DNA of 64,000 nt, taken from positions 26,285-90,284 of the forward strand of contig NZ_QUAK01000016.1 of NCBI RefSeq assembly GCF_003429565.1. Direction: 5' to 3'. The notes under the pieces were generated by a model. That model was not told the origin of the DNA. It searched no databases and saw only the letters and a list, made by a program, of their open reading frames with translations. The number at the start of each line of letters is the position of its first letter. Positions within the stretch are counted from its first letter, which is position 1. Source of the stretch: Streptomyces triticagri. GTDB taxonomy: Bacteria > Actinomycetota > Actinomycetes > Streptomycetales > Streptomycetaceae. The position numbers and the translations under genes were made by a program. This document shows, piece after piece, positions 16,775-25,973 of the stretch.

Positions 16775-17009
16775 AGGCAGGCCTCTCGCGGCCCAACCCC
16801 CGTGCATCCACCAGGACTTCGCACCCTTGGCTGCCGGGGCCGGCATGCGGCTCCGCGGCGCCGGTTCCCGCTCGAATCGAGGCTTTCGTCCGGCAGCGCT
16901 ACGGTGAGTGGAAGGGGGGGGCGACGACCCACGAGGGACCGCCCCGTTCGGCGATCTACCGCCCACGACGGGAGCCCGGTCTCCGCCTGCCCGACCTGCA
17001 GGAGGCATC

Positions 17010-17459
17010 ATGACCAACCCGGAGCAAGACCCCACCCAGCAAGAAGGCCCTGCGGACGGTGGCGCGGCCGGAGTGCCGGGCGCCCATGACGGAGGTGCGG
17101 ACGGTGGTGCCGATGGCGGGGCGGAGGGTCCTGCGGACGGTGGCGCGGCCGGAGTGCCGGGCGCCCATGACGGAGGTGCGGACGGTGGTGCCGATGGCGG
17201 GGCGGAGGGTCCTGCGGACGGTGGCGCGGCCGGAGTGCCGGGCGTCCACGACGGTGGTGCGGACGGTGGTGCCGATGGCGGGGCGGAGGGTCCTGCGGAC
17301 GGTGGCGCGGCCGGAGTGCCGGGCGCCCACGACGGAGGCGCGGACGGTGGTGCCGATGGCGGGGCGGAGGGTCCTGCGGACGGTGGCGCGGCCGGAGTGC
17401 CCGGCGTCCACGACGGAGGCGCGGACGGAGGCGCGGACGAGTCCTCCAGCGGTACTTGA
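17010..17459 (+). CDS. repetitive Gly/Ala/Asp-rich protein of unknown function
   Basis: A 149-residue protein that I do not recognise. After MTNPEQDPTQQE it consists of five near-identical 27-residue units (GPADGGAAGVPG-A/V-HDGGADGGADGGAE); the last is shortened and ends ADESSSGT. The sequence is strongly acidic, with Asp and Glu as the only frequent charged residues, and is predicted disordered; the Gly-Gly-Ala-Asp pattern recalls Ca-binding or linker repeats but has no exact RTX nonapeptide. An excellent RBS (AGGAGG, about 6 nt before ATG) argues it is translated. Its TGA overlaps a TTG start of the next gene (TTGA). Confidence 0.6.
   Translation: MTNPEQDPTQQEGPADGGAAGVPGAHDGGADGGADGGAEGPADGGAAGVPGAHDGGADGGADGGAEGPADGGAAGVPGVHDGGADGGADGGAEGPADGGAAGVPGAHDGGADGGADGGAEGPADGGAAGVPGVHDGGADGGADESSSGT
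17046..17450 (+). repeat. 81-bp tandem repeat, five copies
   Basis: Five head-to-tail units of 81 bp (starts near 17046, 17127, 17208, 17289, 17370) with few substitutions; period is a multiple of three so copy number can change without frameshift. The final copy diverges after about 69 bp. Confidence 0.92.
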
Positions 17460-18697
17460 GTACCTCACGAGCGGGCCTTCGGCGCCCCGGCCCCGGCGGT
17501 GAAACGGCGCAATCCGAGCCCGCAGTGGCCAGGACGCCGGCGACCGGGGCGCTGAGCCGCCTGATCGGCCCGGACTCCGAGGCATTCGCACGCGACGCCT
17601 GGGCGCGGACTGCGCAGCTCACGCCACAGGCGGGGGACTTCTCCGACCTGTTCTCCGCAGCCGCGGTGGACGAACTGATCTCACGCCGTGGACTGCGTAC
17701 GCCGTTTCTCCGCGTCGCCAAGGACGGCTCGACGGTGCCCGACTCGTCGTTCACCTCACCCGCCGGGGTCGGAGCCACCATCGCCGACCAGCTCGACGAC
17801 ACCGCGGTGTGGGGTGCCTTCCGCGACGGCGCCACCCTCGTCCTGCAGGCTCTGCACCGTACGTGGGCACCCCTGGGCGAATTCGTCGCCGGCCTCGGCG
17901 CGGAGCTCGGGCACCCGGTGCAGGCCAATGCGTACGTCACACCCCCGCAGAACCAGGGCTTCGACGCCCACTACGACGTGCACGACGTCTTCGTCCTCCA
18001 GATCCAAGGAGCCAAACGCTGGCTGATCCACCCGCCGGTGCACCCCGACCCGCTGCGGGACGAGCCCTGGTCCGAGCGGCGGTCCGCCGTCGCCGATGCG
18101 GCGCGGGGCGATGCGTACATCGACACGGTGCTCGAGCCGGGCGACACCCTCTACCTGCCGCGCGGCTGGCTGCACTCCGCCCGGGCACAGGGCGCGGTCT
18201 CGATCCACCTGACCCTGGGCATCCACAACTGGACGCGCCACGCCCTGGCGGAGCACCTCGCCCAGGAGGCACTCGAGGCACTGCGCGACGATCCCCGTAT
18301 GCGCGGCACCCTGCCCCTGGGCGTGGACGGGCCCGCCGACGAGCTCGACTTCGTCCGGGAACGTCTCGTCGCCGCCCTCGCATCGGCGGATCCTTCGCAC
18401 CGATTCCGCCGCACCCGGCGGAGTCGCGGCCGGGCGGCCCCGCTCGGTCCGTTGGCGCAGCACGAGACTGTCGCGGGTCTCGGACCAGGCACCCGGGTCC
18501 GCCTCCGCGGGGGCCTCGAGGCACGGTGGGAGGACGGCCGACTGCAGACCCGGGTGGGATGGCTCGACTTCCCCGGGAGCGAGCGGGAGCCGGTGACCCG
18601 GATGCTCGACGGCGAGGTGCACACGGCCGGCGACCTCGGCGTCGGACTCGTCGAGCGACTGTTGCGCGCGGGCGTACTGGTGCCCGCCGAACCATGA
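17456..18697 (+). CDS. JmjC/cupin-type 2-oxoglutarate oxygenase (ribosomal oxygenase-like)
   Basis: About 413 residues. Residues 150-245 hold a JmjC cupin of the YcfD/MINA53/NO66 class: HYDVHDVFVLQIQGAKRW (H172-x-D174 iron ligands, KRW near the 2-oxoglutarate site) and LYLPRGWLHSA (third His). Later residues form a helical dimerisation region and winged-helix-like tail (TRVGWLDFPGSEREPVTRML). Known relatives hydroxylate ribosomal-protein His or Arg. Start is uncertain: TTG 17456 overlaps the repeat gene's stop; GTG 17525 is possible. The stop overlaps the next ATG (ATGA). Confidence 0.82.
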   Translation: MSTSRAGLRRPGPGGETAQSEPAVARTPATGALSRLIGPDSEAFARDAWARTAQLTPQAGDFSDLFSAAAVDELISRRGLRTPFLRVAKDGSTVPDSSFTSPAGVGATIADQLDDTAVWGAFRDGATLVLQALHRTWAPLGEFVAGLGAELGHPVQANAYVTPPQNQGFDAHYDVHDVFVLQIQGAKRWLIHPPVHPDPLRDEPWSERRSAVADAARGDAYIDTVLEPGDTLYLPRGWLHSARAQGAVSIHLTLGIHNWTRHALAEHLAQEALEALRDDPRMRGTLPLGVDGPADELDFVRERLVAALASADPSHRFRRTRRSRGRAAPLGPLAQHETVAGLGPGTRVRLRGGLEARWEDGRLQTRVGWLDFPGSEREPVTRMLDGEVHTAGDLGVGLVERLLRAGVLVPAEP

Positions 18698-19605
18698 CGG
18701 CCGCGGCAGGAGACAACGAGCCCTTCTTCTGCGCCGCGGCCGCCCGCACACGCGGCGACTCCCTCGTGGGCACGGCGCCGCACGGAGTCGTCTGGGTGCT
18801 GGTCGAGCACCCGGGAAGCTGGCCGCCGGACGGCTTCGACGGCCTCGACATCGAACCCGGAGTCAAAGCCCGGGTGCACCGGGCCGCGCGGACGGCGCGG
18901 GCACGCATCCTGCTGACGAGGCGACACGGCCGCCGCACCTCGCCGGAACCCGGCCGGCGCTGGGCGGTGCTGCGGTACGACGGCTCCGGCGCCGGCCGCC
19001 AGGAATGGGGTACCTGGAACGAGGACGAGGATCTGGCGGGAATCGTCGAGGCACTCGGCGCCCCCGGGGAGAGCGGCCGTCCCCCGGTCCTCCTCGTCTG
19101 TGCCCACGGCCGGCACGACCCGTGCTGCGCGGTGCGCGGACGGCCCGTGGCCCGTGCCCTGAGCGAGCGCTGGCCGGACCTGGTGTGGGAGTGCACGCAT
19201 GTCGGCGGCGACAGGTTCGCCGCCAACGTCGTCGTCGTACCCGACGGTGTCTACTACGGCGCACTCGACGGCACATCGTCCGTCGCCGTGCTCGAGGAAC
19301 ACCTGGCCGGCCGGATCCACGCCGAGCACCTGCGCGGCTACACGGATCTGTTTCCCCCGCAGCAGGCGGCCGTCGCCGCCGTACTCGGACGCTTCGGACC
19401 CGCCGGACGCCACGACTACGCCGTCACCGAGTCCGCCCGCCGCGGCGACGGCTGGCGGATCCGGATCAGCGGCCGTCCGCCCCGGCCCGCGTCGCTCGAA
19501 GTCGACGTACGGGCGTACCGCACCGCGCCTGCCCAGATGACATGCCGCGGACCGGCCCGAAGCTCGGCCGTGGTCTACGACGTCACGTCCGTCCGCGGCG
19601 GTTGA
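18694..19605 (+). CDS. sucrase/ferredoxin-like family protein (thioredoxin-like [2Fe-2S])
   Basis: A 303-residue member of the sucrase/ferredoxin-like family (Suc_Fer-like). The Cys motif VCAHGRHDPCCAVRGRP and downstream CTHVGGDRFAANVVVVPDGVYYG match the conserved thioredoxin-like ferredoxin core with Cys ligands. 'Sucrase' in the family name has no enzymatic basis; it is an iron-sulfur electron-transfer-like protein. ATG overlaps the preceding oxygenase stop by 4 bp, so it may serve that oxygenase. That link is inference. Confidence 0.85.
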   Translation: MTAAAGDNEPFFCAAAARTRGDSLVGTAPHGVVWVLVEHPGSWPPDGFDGLDIEPGVKARVHRAARTARARILLTRRHGRRTSPEPGRRWAVLRYDGSGAGRQEWGTWNEDEDLAGIVEALGAPGESGRPPVLLVCAHGRHDPCCAVRGRPVARALSERWPDLVWECTHVGGDRFAANVVVVPDGVYYGALDGTSSVAVLEEHLAGRIHAEHLRGYTDLFPPQQAAVAAVLGRFGPAGRHDYAVTESARRGDGWRIRISGRPPRPASLEVDVRAYRTAPAQMTCRGPARSSAVVYDVTSVRGG

Positions 19606-19648
19606 GTCCATACCGTCACTGCGGGGCGGGACGGACGCGCTGCCGGCG

Positions 19649-20449
19649 TCACGGCTTGCGGGCGACCGCGCACCACATCGGCAGGCTGTCGTCGGGGGTG
19701 TCGGCCGGCTCCGGGCGCCAGCGGGTGAGGGTCACCACGCCGGGATCCAGGATCTCCAGACCGTCCAGGAAGCGCTCCACCTCGTCCCGGGTGCGGGGTG
19801 TGGCGGATGCGTGGCCGGCGGCACGCTCGTTGTAGATCCGCATCGACTCGGCCACCTCGGGGGCGGTGACGTCCGCGGCCGGGTGGGACAGGACGAGGTG
19901 ACTGCCCGAGGCCAGCCGGTCGAGGAGGCGGCGGGTGATGTCCCACGGATCCTCGGAGTCCTTGATGTACTGCAGGATCGCCACCAGCATGAGGCCCACC
20001 GGCCGGTCGAGGTCCAGGGTGCGGCCAGCGGCGTCGAGGATCGTGTCCACGTCGCGGGCGTCGGCCTGTACGTAGTCCGTCTGGCCCTCGGGGCCGCTGA
20101 CCAGCAGCGCCCGCGCGTGCGAGAGGACGATCGGGTCGTTGTCGACATAGACGACCCGTGCCTCGGGTGCGGCGCGCTGCGCCACCTCGTGCGTGTTGTC
20201 CGCGGCGGGGACGCCCGTGCCGATGTCGAGGAACTGGCGGATCCCGGCCGCCGTGAGGTGGCGGACGGCGCGGCCCAGGAAGGCCCTGTTGGCCCGGACG
20301 GACGGCACGATCGTCGGGTTGGCGCGGGCGGCGAGCTCGGCGGCCTCCTGGTCCACCTCGTAGTGGTCCTTGCCGCCCAGCCAGACGTTGTAGACGCGAG
20401 CGGGGTGCGCCGTCGCCGGGTGCTCTGCGGACTGTGCGTCGTCGTTCAT
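19649..20449 (-). CDS. SAM-dependent methyltransferase, DUF574 family
   Basis: A 266-residue protein of the Streptomyces-expanded DUF574 (Methyltransf_19) family: HPARVYNVWLGGKDHYEVDQEAA at the N terminus, SAM pocket FLDIGTGVPAADN, VVYVDNDPIVLSHARALL and DPWDITRRLLDRLASGSHLVLSH. Substrate is unknown for the family; paralogs are often in conservon-like contexts. It is monocistronic here, between the convergent sucrase/ferredoxin gene and an unrelated XRE gene. Confidence 0.88.
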   Translation of the reverse strand: MNDDAQSAEHPATAHPARVYNVWLGGKDHYEVDQEAAELAARANPTIVPSVRANRAFLGRAVRHLTAAGIRQFLDIGTGVPAADNTHEVAQRAAPEARVVYVDNDPIVLSHARALLVSGPEGQTDYVQADARDVDTILDAAGRTLDLDRPVGLMLVAILQYIKDSEDPWDITRRLLDRLASGSHLVLSHPAADVTAPEVAESMRIYNERAAGHASATPRTRDEVERFLDGLEILDPGVVTLTRWRPEPADTPDDSLPMWCAVARKP

Positions 20450-20599
20450 CGATTGCCACCTCGTGCGCCGAAATCGGACAGGCCGGACCTGGGTTCGATC
20501 ACGCTACACCCCCGTGACGTGCTGTCGACGGGAGCGGCCCGGCACATTTCCGGCCGGCCAACACCCTTCGGTGGTACGGCCGTTGCACCCGGACGCCGC

Positions 20600-21442
20600 T
20601 CAGTGCAGCGACTGCGCGCCCATGACCGACAGGAGTCGGAGCTTCTCGTGGCTCTCGCTGCCCGGAACGGCGGTGTGGACGAGAAGCAGATGCGACTGGC
20701 CCGGATCGACCAGCGTCTGACACGTCAACTCCAGTGCGCCGACCTCGGGATGGACGAAATGCTTCACCTCCCATGGACGTACCCCCACCTCGTGCTCGTC
20801 CCACACCCGGCGGAACTCTTCGCTCCGGGCGAGCAGCAGCTGTGCGTAGTGCGCCGCTCGGGAATCGGGGCCACGCAGGGTGACGACCTCCCGGAGGCCC
20901 GAGACGAACATACGGGTGAGGAACGCGTGGTCCTCGGCCGCGTACCGCTGCCGCGTCGAGGGATCGGTGAACCAGCGGTAGCCGAGGCTGCGGGCCGGAC
21001 CGCTGTGGCCGGTCAGGTCGCCGGTGAGCGCGATGCCCAGCGGGGTCTGCCGCAGTGTCTCGCCCAGCTCCGTGACGATCTCGGCGGGAGTGTCCTGCAG
21101 ACGGTCGAGGATGCGCAGCAGGCCGGGGCTGATGTGGTCACTGTCCGGGCCTCGCGGGGGAGGCGTCCGGCCGGCGAGGCGGAACAGGTGGTCGCGCTCG
21201 TCGAGGGAGAGATGGAGGCCCTGTGCGATCGAGGCGATCATCTGCCCCGAGGGCCGGGGACCGCGCTCCCGCTCGAGCCGCGCGTAGTAGTCGGTCGACA
21301 TGTGGCACAGCGCCGCCACTTCCTCCCGCCGCAACCCGGTCGTCCTGCGGCGCCGGCCGCGGGGGAGTCCCACGTCCTCGGGCTGCAGCGACTCCCGGCG
21401 GCTCCGCAGGAACTCGGCGAGGCCGGGGCGGTCGATCACCAT
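20600..21442 (-). CDS. XRE family regulator, MmyB-type
   Basis: A 280-residue regulator with N-terminal HTH (LAEFLRSRRESLQPEDVGLPRG, GLRREEVAALCHMSTDYYARLERERG) and a C-terminal MmyB-like ligand domain (ALTGDLTGHSGPARSLGYRWFTDPSTR, EVKHFVHPEVGALELTCQTL). This architecture is common next to short-chain dehydrogenases; it is divergent from the SDR at 21670 across 227 bp and is probably its regulator. A similar protein is encoded at 28722 and a fragment of a third at 27344. Confidence 0.9.
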   Translation of the reverse strand: MVIDRPGLAEFLRSRRESLQPEDVGLPRGRRRRTTGLRREEVAALCHMSTDYYARLERERGPRPSGQMIASIAQGLHLSLDERDHLFRLAGRTPPPRGPDSDHISPGLLRILDRLQDTPAEIVTELGETLRQTPLGIALTGDLTGHSGPARSLGYRWFTDPSTRQRYAAEDHAFLTRMFVSGLREVVTLRGPDSRAAHYAQLLLARSEEFRRVWDEHEVGVRPWEVKHFVHPEVGALELTCQTLVDPGQSHLLLVHTAVPGSESHEKLRLLSVMGAQSLH

Positions 21443-21669
21443 GCGCGCTCCGTCACCGTGCCTGCCTCCGTCCGACGCTCCAACCGCCGCCCGCGTACCT
21501 GGTCCTTTCTACCGCTCGCGCATCCCGGCAGCCACGGAACATCGATTCCCCCTTCAGCCATTGCTGCGGCCACCACGCCGACCGATACTCACAGTGACCG
21601 AACTCGACGGGAACGCCGCCCCGTTCCTCCGCGCAGGTGGAGCCGCCCACACACCCCAGGAGCCCGCAC

Positions 21670-22638
21670 ATGCCACGCAAGAACATCGACGTCACCGTCC
21701 CCGACCTGTCCGGCAGGCGGGCCGTCGTCACCGGAGCGAGCGACGGCATGGGACTCGGTATCGCCGCCCGGCTCGCCGCCGCGGGCGCGGAAGTCCTCCT
21801 GCCGGTCCGCAATCCGGCCAAGGGCGAGGCCGCGCTCACCGCCATCCGCCGGGAGGTGCCCGACGCGGACGTGTCGCTGTGCGCACTCGACCTGTCCTCG
21901 CTCGCCTCCGTCGCCGAACTCGGCGAGACCCTCCTTGAGGAGGGCCGGCCGATCCATCTCCTGGTCAACAACGCCGGCGTCATGACACCCCCGGACAGGC
22001 AGACCACCGCCGACGGCCACGAGCTGCAGTTCGGCACCAACCACCTCGGCCACTTCGCCCTCGCGGCGCATCTGCTGCCCCTGCTGCGGGCCGGCCGGGC
22101 GCGGGTGACCTCGCAGATCAGCGTCGCGGCGAACCAGAACTCCATCAACTGGGACGACCCGAACTGGCGGAAGTCCTACAGCGGCATGCGTGCCTACAGC
22201 CAGTCGAAGATCGCCCTCGGTCTCTTCGGCCTCGCACTCGACCGCCGCAGCGAAGCGGGCGGCTGGGGCATCACCAGCAATCTGGCGCATCCGGGAGTCG
22301 CCCCCACCAGCCTGCTCGCCGCCCGCCCCGAGGTCGGACGCGCCAAGGACACCCTCGGCATGCGGGCGATCCGCGCCTTCTCCTCGCGCGGCATCCTGGT
22401 GGGGACCGTGGAGACCGCGAAACTCCCCGCCCTGTACGCCGCGACGTCGCCCCATGCGAAGCGCCGGGGGTTCTACGGACCCGGCGGGCCCGGGCACTTG
22501 GGCGGCCCTCCCACCGAACAGAAGCTGTACGGCCGACTGCGCAGCACCGACGACGCCGAGCGCATCTGGCGCCTCTCCGAGGAGCTCACCGGCGTCCGGT
22601 ACGAGGGTGCCGGGCACTCACCCGCGTCCGGTACCTGA
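21670..22638 (+). CDS. short-chain dehydrogenase/reductase
   Basis: A 322-residue classical SDR: NAD(P) motif [30 protein letters not shown], catalytic Ser region [10 protein letters not shown] and YSQSK (Tyr/Lys). It resembles retinol-dehydrogenase/WW-domain oxidoreductase-like bacterial SDRs that act on lipid or xenobiotic carbonyls; substrate unknown. The ATG before PRKNID has GGAG upstream. It ends one base from the convergent DUF3500 gene. Confidence 0.9.
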   Translation: MPRKNIDVTVPDLSGRRAVVTGASDGMGLGIAARLAAAGAEVLLPVRNPAKGEAALTAIRREVPDADVSLCALDLSSLASVAELGETLLEEGRPIHLLVNNAGVMTPPDRQTTADGHELQFGTNHLGHFALAAHLLPLLRAGRARVTSQISVAANQNSINWDDPNWRKSYSGMRAYSQSKIALGLFGLALDRRSEAGGWGITSNLAHPGVAPTSLLAARPEVGRAKDTLGMRAIRAFSSRGILVGTVETAKLPALYAATSPHAKRRGFYGPGGPGHLGGPPTEQKLYGRLRSTDDAERIWRLSEELTGVRYEGAGHSPASGT

Positions 22639-22639
22639 G

Positions 22640-23629
22640 TCACGGGGCGGACCGCGGACCGCCGTGCTGCTCGGTGTAGTGGCCGCGCAGCAGGTCGATT
22701 CCCCAGTCGTGGCGGATGTGCCGCCAGACCGAGTGCGCGTGGTTGCCGTCGTCCTGAGTGTTGTCGTACTCGATGAGGAAGTCCGGAGCGCGGACGCAGT
22801 AGTAGTGCCGGTCCCCGGGCGCGAGGCCGCCGGCCCAGGCGAAGGAGACCGAGCCGAGGCCGCGGGCCACCGCCTCGGACCAGCACTCGTCCGCGTACGG
22901 TACGGGCGCACGGTCGAGGTAGCGGCGCAACAGGCGCTCCAGGAGCCGCTGTTGACGGGGCGCCAGGTGCGCGTACGTCAGGCCGTCCGGCAGCCGGCCC
23001 GGATCGGCGAAGGGATCGTCCCGGGTCAGGATGTCGTCCGGCGGGGTGGCGGCGAAGAGTGCCGCGGCCCGCGCACCGGCGTCCAGATCCGTGACCAGTT
23101 CCCGGGCCAGGCCCTCCTCCGGCCCGAGGAGCCGTCGGCCCGACTGCTCACCGGTGCTGATGCGGGCCGGTTCCGAGCCGACGAAATGCGGCGTCACGCG
23201 GATGCCGGCCGCCGTGACCAGTACGTGTACGGCGAGATGGTGACCGTTCAGACGCCAGGCCCACGGGGCGTCGCCCGCCGGGTCGCCGAGCAGCCGCACC
23301 CAGTAGCGGTCGGCGTCCGGCGAGCCGGTCGTGCCGCGACGGTGCCGTTCCACCTCGATGGCTCCGCGCGCCAGCTCCGCACCGGCCGCGCTGTGCGCCG
23401 TCGCGAGGAGCGCGTCGACCGCCGCGCGCTGCCCAGCGTCGAGCCCCTCGGTGCAGAGCCCGGGCCGCCGGCCCGGCAGATAGGTCCACTCGCGGAGTTC
23501 CGGCGCGTCCAACCGGCCAGGTCCCGCCCGCAGTTGACGTACCTGCGCCGGATCGAGCACGGACAGCAGCGCATGCGCCGCCTCCCGCATGGCGGCGGTG
23601 ACGTCCGTCTGTGATCGAGTCCCGCTCAC
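22640..23629 (-). CDS. DUF3500 domain protein
   Basis: A 329-residue protein with DUF3500 hallmarks: LREWTYLPGRRPGLCTEGLDAGQR, WAWRLNGHHLAVHVLVTAAG, VTPHFVGSEPARI, and SFAWAGGLAPGDRHYYCVRAPDFLIEYDNTQDDGNHAHSVWR. Several His and acidic residues are conserved, consistent with a metal site, but no activity is known. No signal peptide visible. Gene stands alone between a convergent SDR and the TIR gene. Confidence 0.82.
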   Translation of the reverse strand: MSGTRSQTDVTAAMREAAHALLSVLDPAQVRQLRAGPGRLDAPELREWTYLPGRRPGLCTEGLDAGQRAAVDALLATAHSAAGAELARGAIEVERHRRGTTGSPDADRYWVRLLGDPAGDAPWAWRLNGHHLAVHVLVTAAGIRVTPHFVGSEPARISTGEQSGRRLLGPEEGLARELVTDLDAGARAAALFAATPPDDILTRDDPFADPGRLPDGLTYAHLAPRQQRLLERLLRRYLDRAPVPYADECWSEAVARGLGSVSFAWAGGLAPGDRHYYCVRAPDFLIEYDNTQDDGNHAHSVWRHIRHDWGIDLLRGHYTEQHGGPRSAP

Positions 23630-23675
23630 GCCTTCTCCACCCGTCGTCGTCCGTGCCTTCGAGTCTCCATGGTGC

Positions 23676-23705
23676 GTCAGGACGCTCCCTGGCGTCGGTC
23701 CTGAC
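23676..23705 (-). terminator. hairpin after the TIR-STAND gene
   Basis: GTCAGGAC (23676-23683) and GTCCTGAC (23698-23705) form a perfect 8-bp inverted repeat with 14-nt loop, starting five bases after the TIR gene's stop codon. Confidence 0.6.
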
Positions 23706-23710
23706 CGACC

Positions 23711-25846
23711 CTAGGGACGGCGTGAGCCGTCGAGCAGGTCGACGCCGCAGATGTGACCGAGTTCGTGCGCGGCGGACACCAGCGGGGTGCGCAGCTTGTC
23801 GAGCGCGATGCGCATCTCGGTGGCGCGCGGCCAGTTCTGTTCGTGCTCGAAGGCGCCGACATCGGCGGGGCGCGCGGCTTCATGGCGGCGGAGCGCGGTG
23901 TGCCAGGTGGTGAGGAAGGGGCGGAGCTGGTCGTTGACGAGATGCGAGATGACCAGCGGCAGCGCGCCGGGGGATTCGGTCTGTGCGGCGATCTGATGGA
24001 GAGCGGCCCGAGCACTGGCGAACAGCGTGTGCAGCGAGGTGAGCGCCTCCCGCAGCGAACCCTCCTCCGCCGGCAGCGGCTGTACGCCGACCCGGGTGAC
24101 CAGCTCCACCTGCAGATCGAAGGCGGCACTGCGCTCCTGCGGACCGGGTTCGGACGGTCCGTTCCGCCACAGTCCGCGGGACCCGGCCTCCAGGGCCTGG
24201 GCGACCGGCACCGGTGACGGCGCCGCAGGCTCGGTCAGAGCGTGCAGGAGCGCTCGGCGCAGGTCCTCCTGGCGTGCGATGTCCTCGTCGTGCCTGCGTA
24301 CGGTGCGGGCGAGCAGCGGGTGGACGGTCCAGGTGCCGTCGTGTGCGGGACTCGGTGTCAGCGCCCCGGTGCCGAGGAGTGCGTCCAGGGTGTGCGCGGT
24401 CAGCGAGGCGGTCTCCCACGGGTCGTACGGCGGGACCGTACCGAGCGCCGTCTCCAGGGTCTTGGAGCTCAGCGGGGCGGGGCAGGCGACGGCGAGCAGC
24501 CGGAGAATGTCGGCGGTCGGTGCCCGGCCGGCGAGCGGGTCGGGCAGCAGCGTGCCGGTGAGCTCGCCCGCGAGGATGTCGGGTCCGGGGGCGTGCAGGC
24601 GATTGCGGGTGCGGGTGAAGCCGGCGGCCGCGAGTTCGCGCAGGATGCCGAGCGCTTGCGGGTGGCCGCCGACGTCGTGGACGAGGGCGGCGGCCGCCGC
24701 CTGCTCCGCCTCTCCCCGGGGAGTGTGGCGGGCGGTGAGCAGCTGGAGGCTGTCCGCGTCCGGAAGCGGGCCCAGATCGACGGGCTCCGCGAATCCGCCG
24801 TAACGCCGCGAACGCGTGGTGATCAGCGTCGACGCGAGCAGATGCGGACCGCGCAGCAGATTCAGATGCTCCTCGGACAGACCGTCGGGGAGCCCGTCCA
24901 CCGTCCACAGGCACGGCGAGCCCTGCTCGCCGAGGAAGACCGCCAGACGGCTGAGGGACTGCCGCAGTTGCCGCTCCGGTCCACCGGATCCCAGACCGAG
25001 CGCGTCGGTCACGGTCGCCACCTGCTCGGCGTACGCATCCATGACGGCCGACGGCTCCGCGCCCTGCAGGCCGTGCAGGTCGAACCAGAAGACGCCGCCG
25101 GGGAAGGCCGAGCCGAAGCGGAGCGCGTACTCCTGGGCGAGCAGCGACTTCCCGATGCCGGCCATCCCGCGCAGTTGGGCCGTGCGCCCCGAACCGCCGC
25201 TGCTCGGGGCCACCAGTGGGGTGTGGTGGCGGTGCAGGGCGGTATGGATGTGCCACTGCTCGCGCAGGCGCCCCGTGAAGTGCGAGGAGCCGGTCCTGGC
25301 CGGCGCGGGCAGCCAGGATCCGGGAGCGGCCCGCCCGTCGGGGTACGCCCGTGGTGCGCTCATCGCATCGACGAGCTCGGCCGTGTGCGCGGCCACCCGG
25401 GCCGCGAAACGGCCGAGCGCGCTCGGTGTCGACGGCCACGGCCAGTGGCGGGCGTCCCGCAGCTCCACCGGCTGCACATGTCCGGCGCCGGCGTCGGGAT
25501 TGACGACGAGGACCCGCTTGCGCGGATCGCCCTCGCGCTGTCCGGCCAGATAGGCGTACGTGAGCTCCCACTGGCAGGCGCGACTGTGCGGGTACCGGGC
25601 GGAGTAGAAGGCGAGCAGGCTCTTCGACCGTGCGAGTGCCCCGGTGATCGTGGTGGTGATGGACGCGAAGTCCTCGACGGACGTCTCGTCGACGAACACC
25701 CGGAGGCCCTGCTCACGCAGTGCGGCCGCCAGCACACCGGCCTGTTGCACATCGGCACGGCTGTAGCTGACGAAGACGTCCCACTGGGCTGCCTGGTCGC
25801 CGTGTATGCTCACGCCCGCTTGCGCGTCCGCGTCCCCCTGCGTCAT
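23711..25846 (-). CDS. TIR domain-STAND (NB-ARC-like) ATPase with novel C-terminal domain
   Basis: A 711-residue protein. Residues 22-160: TIR domain (WDVFVSYSRAD at 22-32, catalytic-position Glu94 in ACQWEL). Residues 190-540: STAND/NB-ARC module with Walker A GMAGIGKS (227-234), Walker B CLWTVDGL (312-319), sensor TTRSR (343-347) and GGHPQAL (393-399), then a winged-helix-like segment. Residues 575-703 form a helical domain that is also the C-terminal domain of the neighbouring membrane protein. TIR domains of this type often cleave NAD or signal on oligomerisation. ATG 25846 has RBS GAGGGGG. No TPR or WD40 sensor is present. Defence role is inference. Confidence 0.85.
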   Translation of the reverse strand: MTQGDADAQAGVSIHGDQAAQWDVFVSYSRADVQQAGVLAAALREQGLRVFVDETSVEDFASITTTITGALARSKSLLAFYSARYPHSRACQWELTYAYLAGQREGDPRKRVLVVNPDAGAGHVQPVELRDARHWPWPSTPSALGRFAARVAAHTAELVDAMSAPRAYPDGRAAPGSWLPAPARTGSSHFTGRLREQWHIHTALHRHHTPLVAPSSGGSGRTAQLRGMAGIGKSLLAQEYALRFGSAFPGGVFWFDLHGLQGAEPSAVMDAYAEQVATVTDALGLGSGGPERQLRQSLSRLAVFLGEQGSPCLWTVDGLPDGLSEEHLNLLRGPHLLASTLITTRSRRYGGFAEPVDLGPLPDADSLQLLTARHTPRGEAEQAAAAALVHDVGGHPQALGILRELAAAGFTRTRNRLHAPGPDILAGELTGTLLPDPLAGRAPTADILRLLAVACPAPLSSKTLETALGTVPPYDPWETASLTAHTLDALLGTGALTPSPAHDGTWTVHPLLARTVRRHDEDIARQEDLRRALLHALTEPAAPSPVPVAQALEAGSRGLWRNGPSEPGPQERSAAFDLQVELVTRVGVQPLPAEEGSLREALTSLHTLFASARAALHQIAAQTESPGALPLVISHLVNDQLRPFLTTWHTALRRHEAARPADVGAFEHEQNWPRATEMRIALDKLRTPLVSAAHELGHICGVDLLDGSRRP

Positions 25847-25885
25847 GCCGTGACCCCCTCGCGCGACGCAACCCGAACATCAGCC

Positions 25886-25896
25886 GGGGGGGGGGG
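25886..25896. repeat. poly-G tract of 11
   Basis: An uninterrupted G11 run (C11 on the coding strand of the TIR gene), 40-50 bp upstream of the TIR start codon and outside any reading frame of the two flanking genes. Confidence 0.9.
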
Positions 25897-25973
25897 TGCC
25901 GCTGCCTGCCTGTGAGGTCGCGAAGGCGGGATCGGGCTGGGGCGGCGAGGGCCGGGCAAGCTTGTTCACAGCC

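Noticed and set aside
17046..17450. CRISPR-like array
   Set aside because: The 81-bp units are contiguous with no unique spacers and are coding in phase.
17008..17940. Minus-strand Arg/His/Pro-rich repeat frame over the 81-bp repeats
   Set aside because: Mirror of the repeat in another frame, runs into the oxygenase gene, no start or RBS evidence.
19811..21985. 724-codon plus-strand frame across the DUF574, XRE and SDR genes
   Set aside because: Spans opposite strands of three clear genes and lacks domains.
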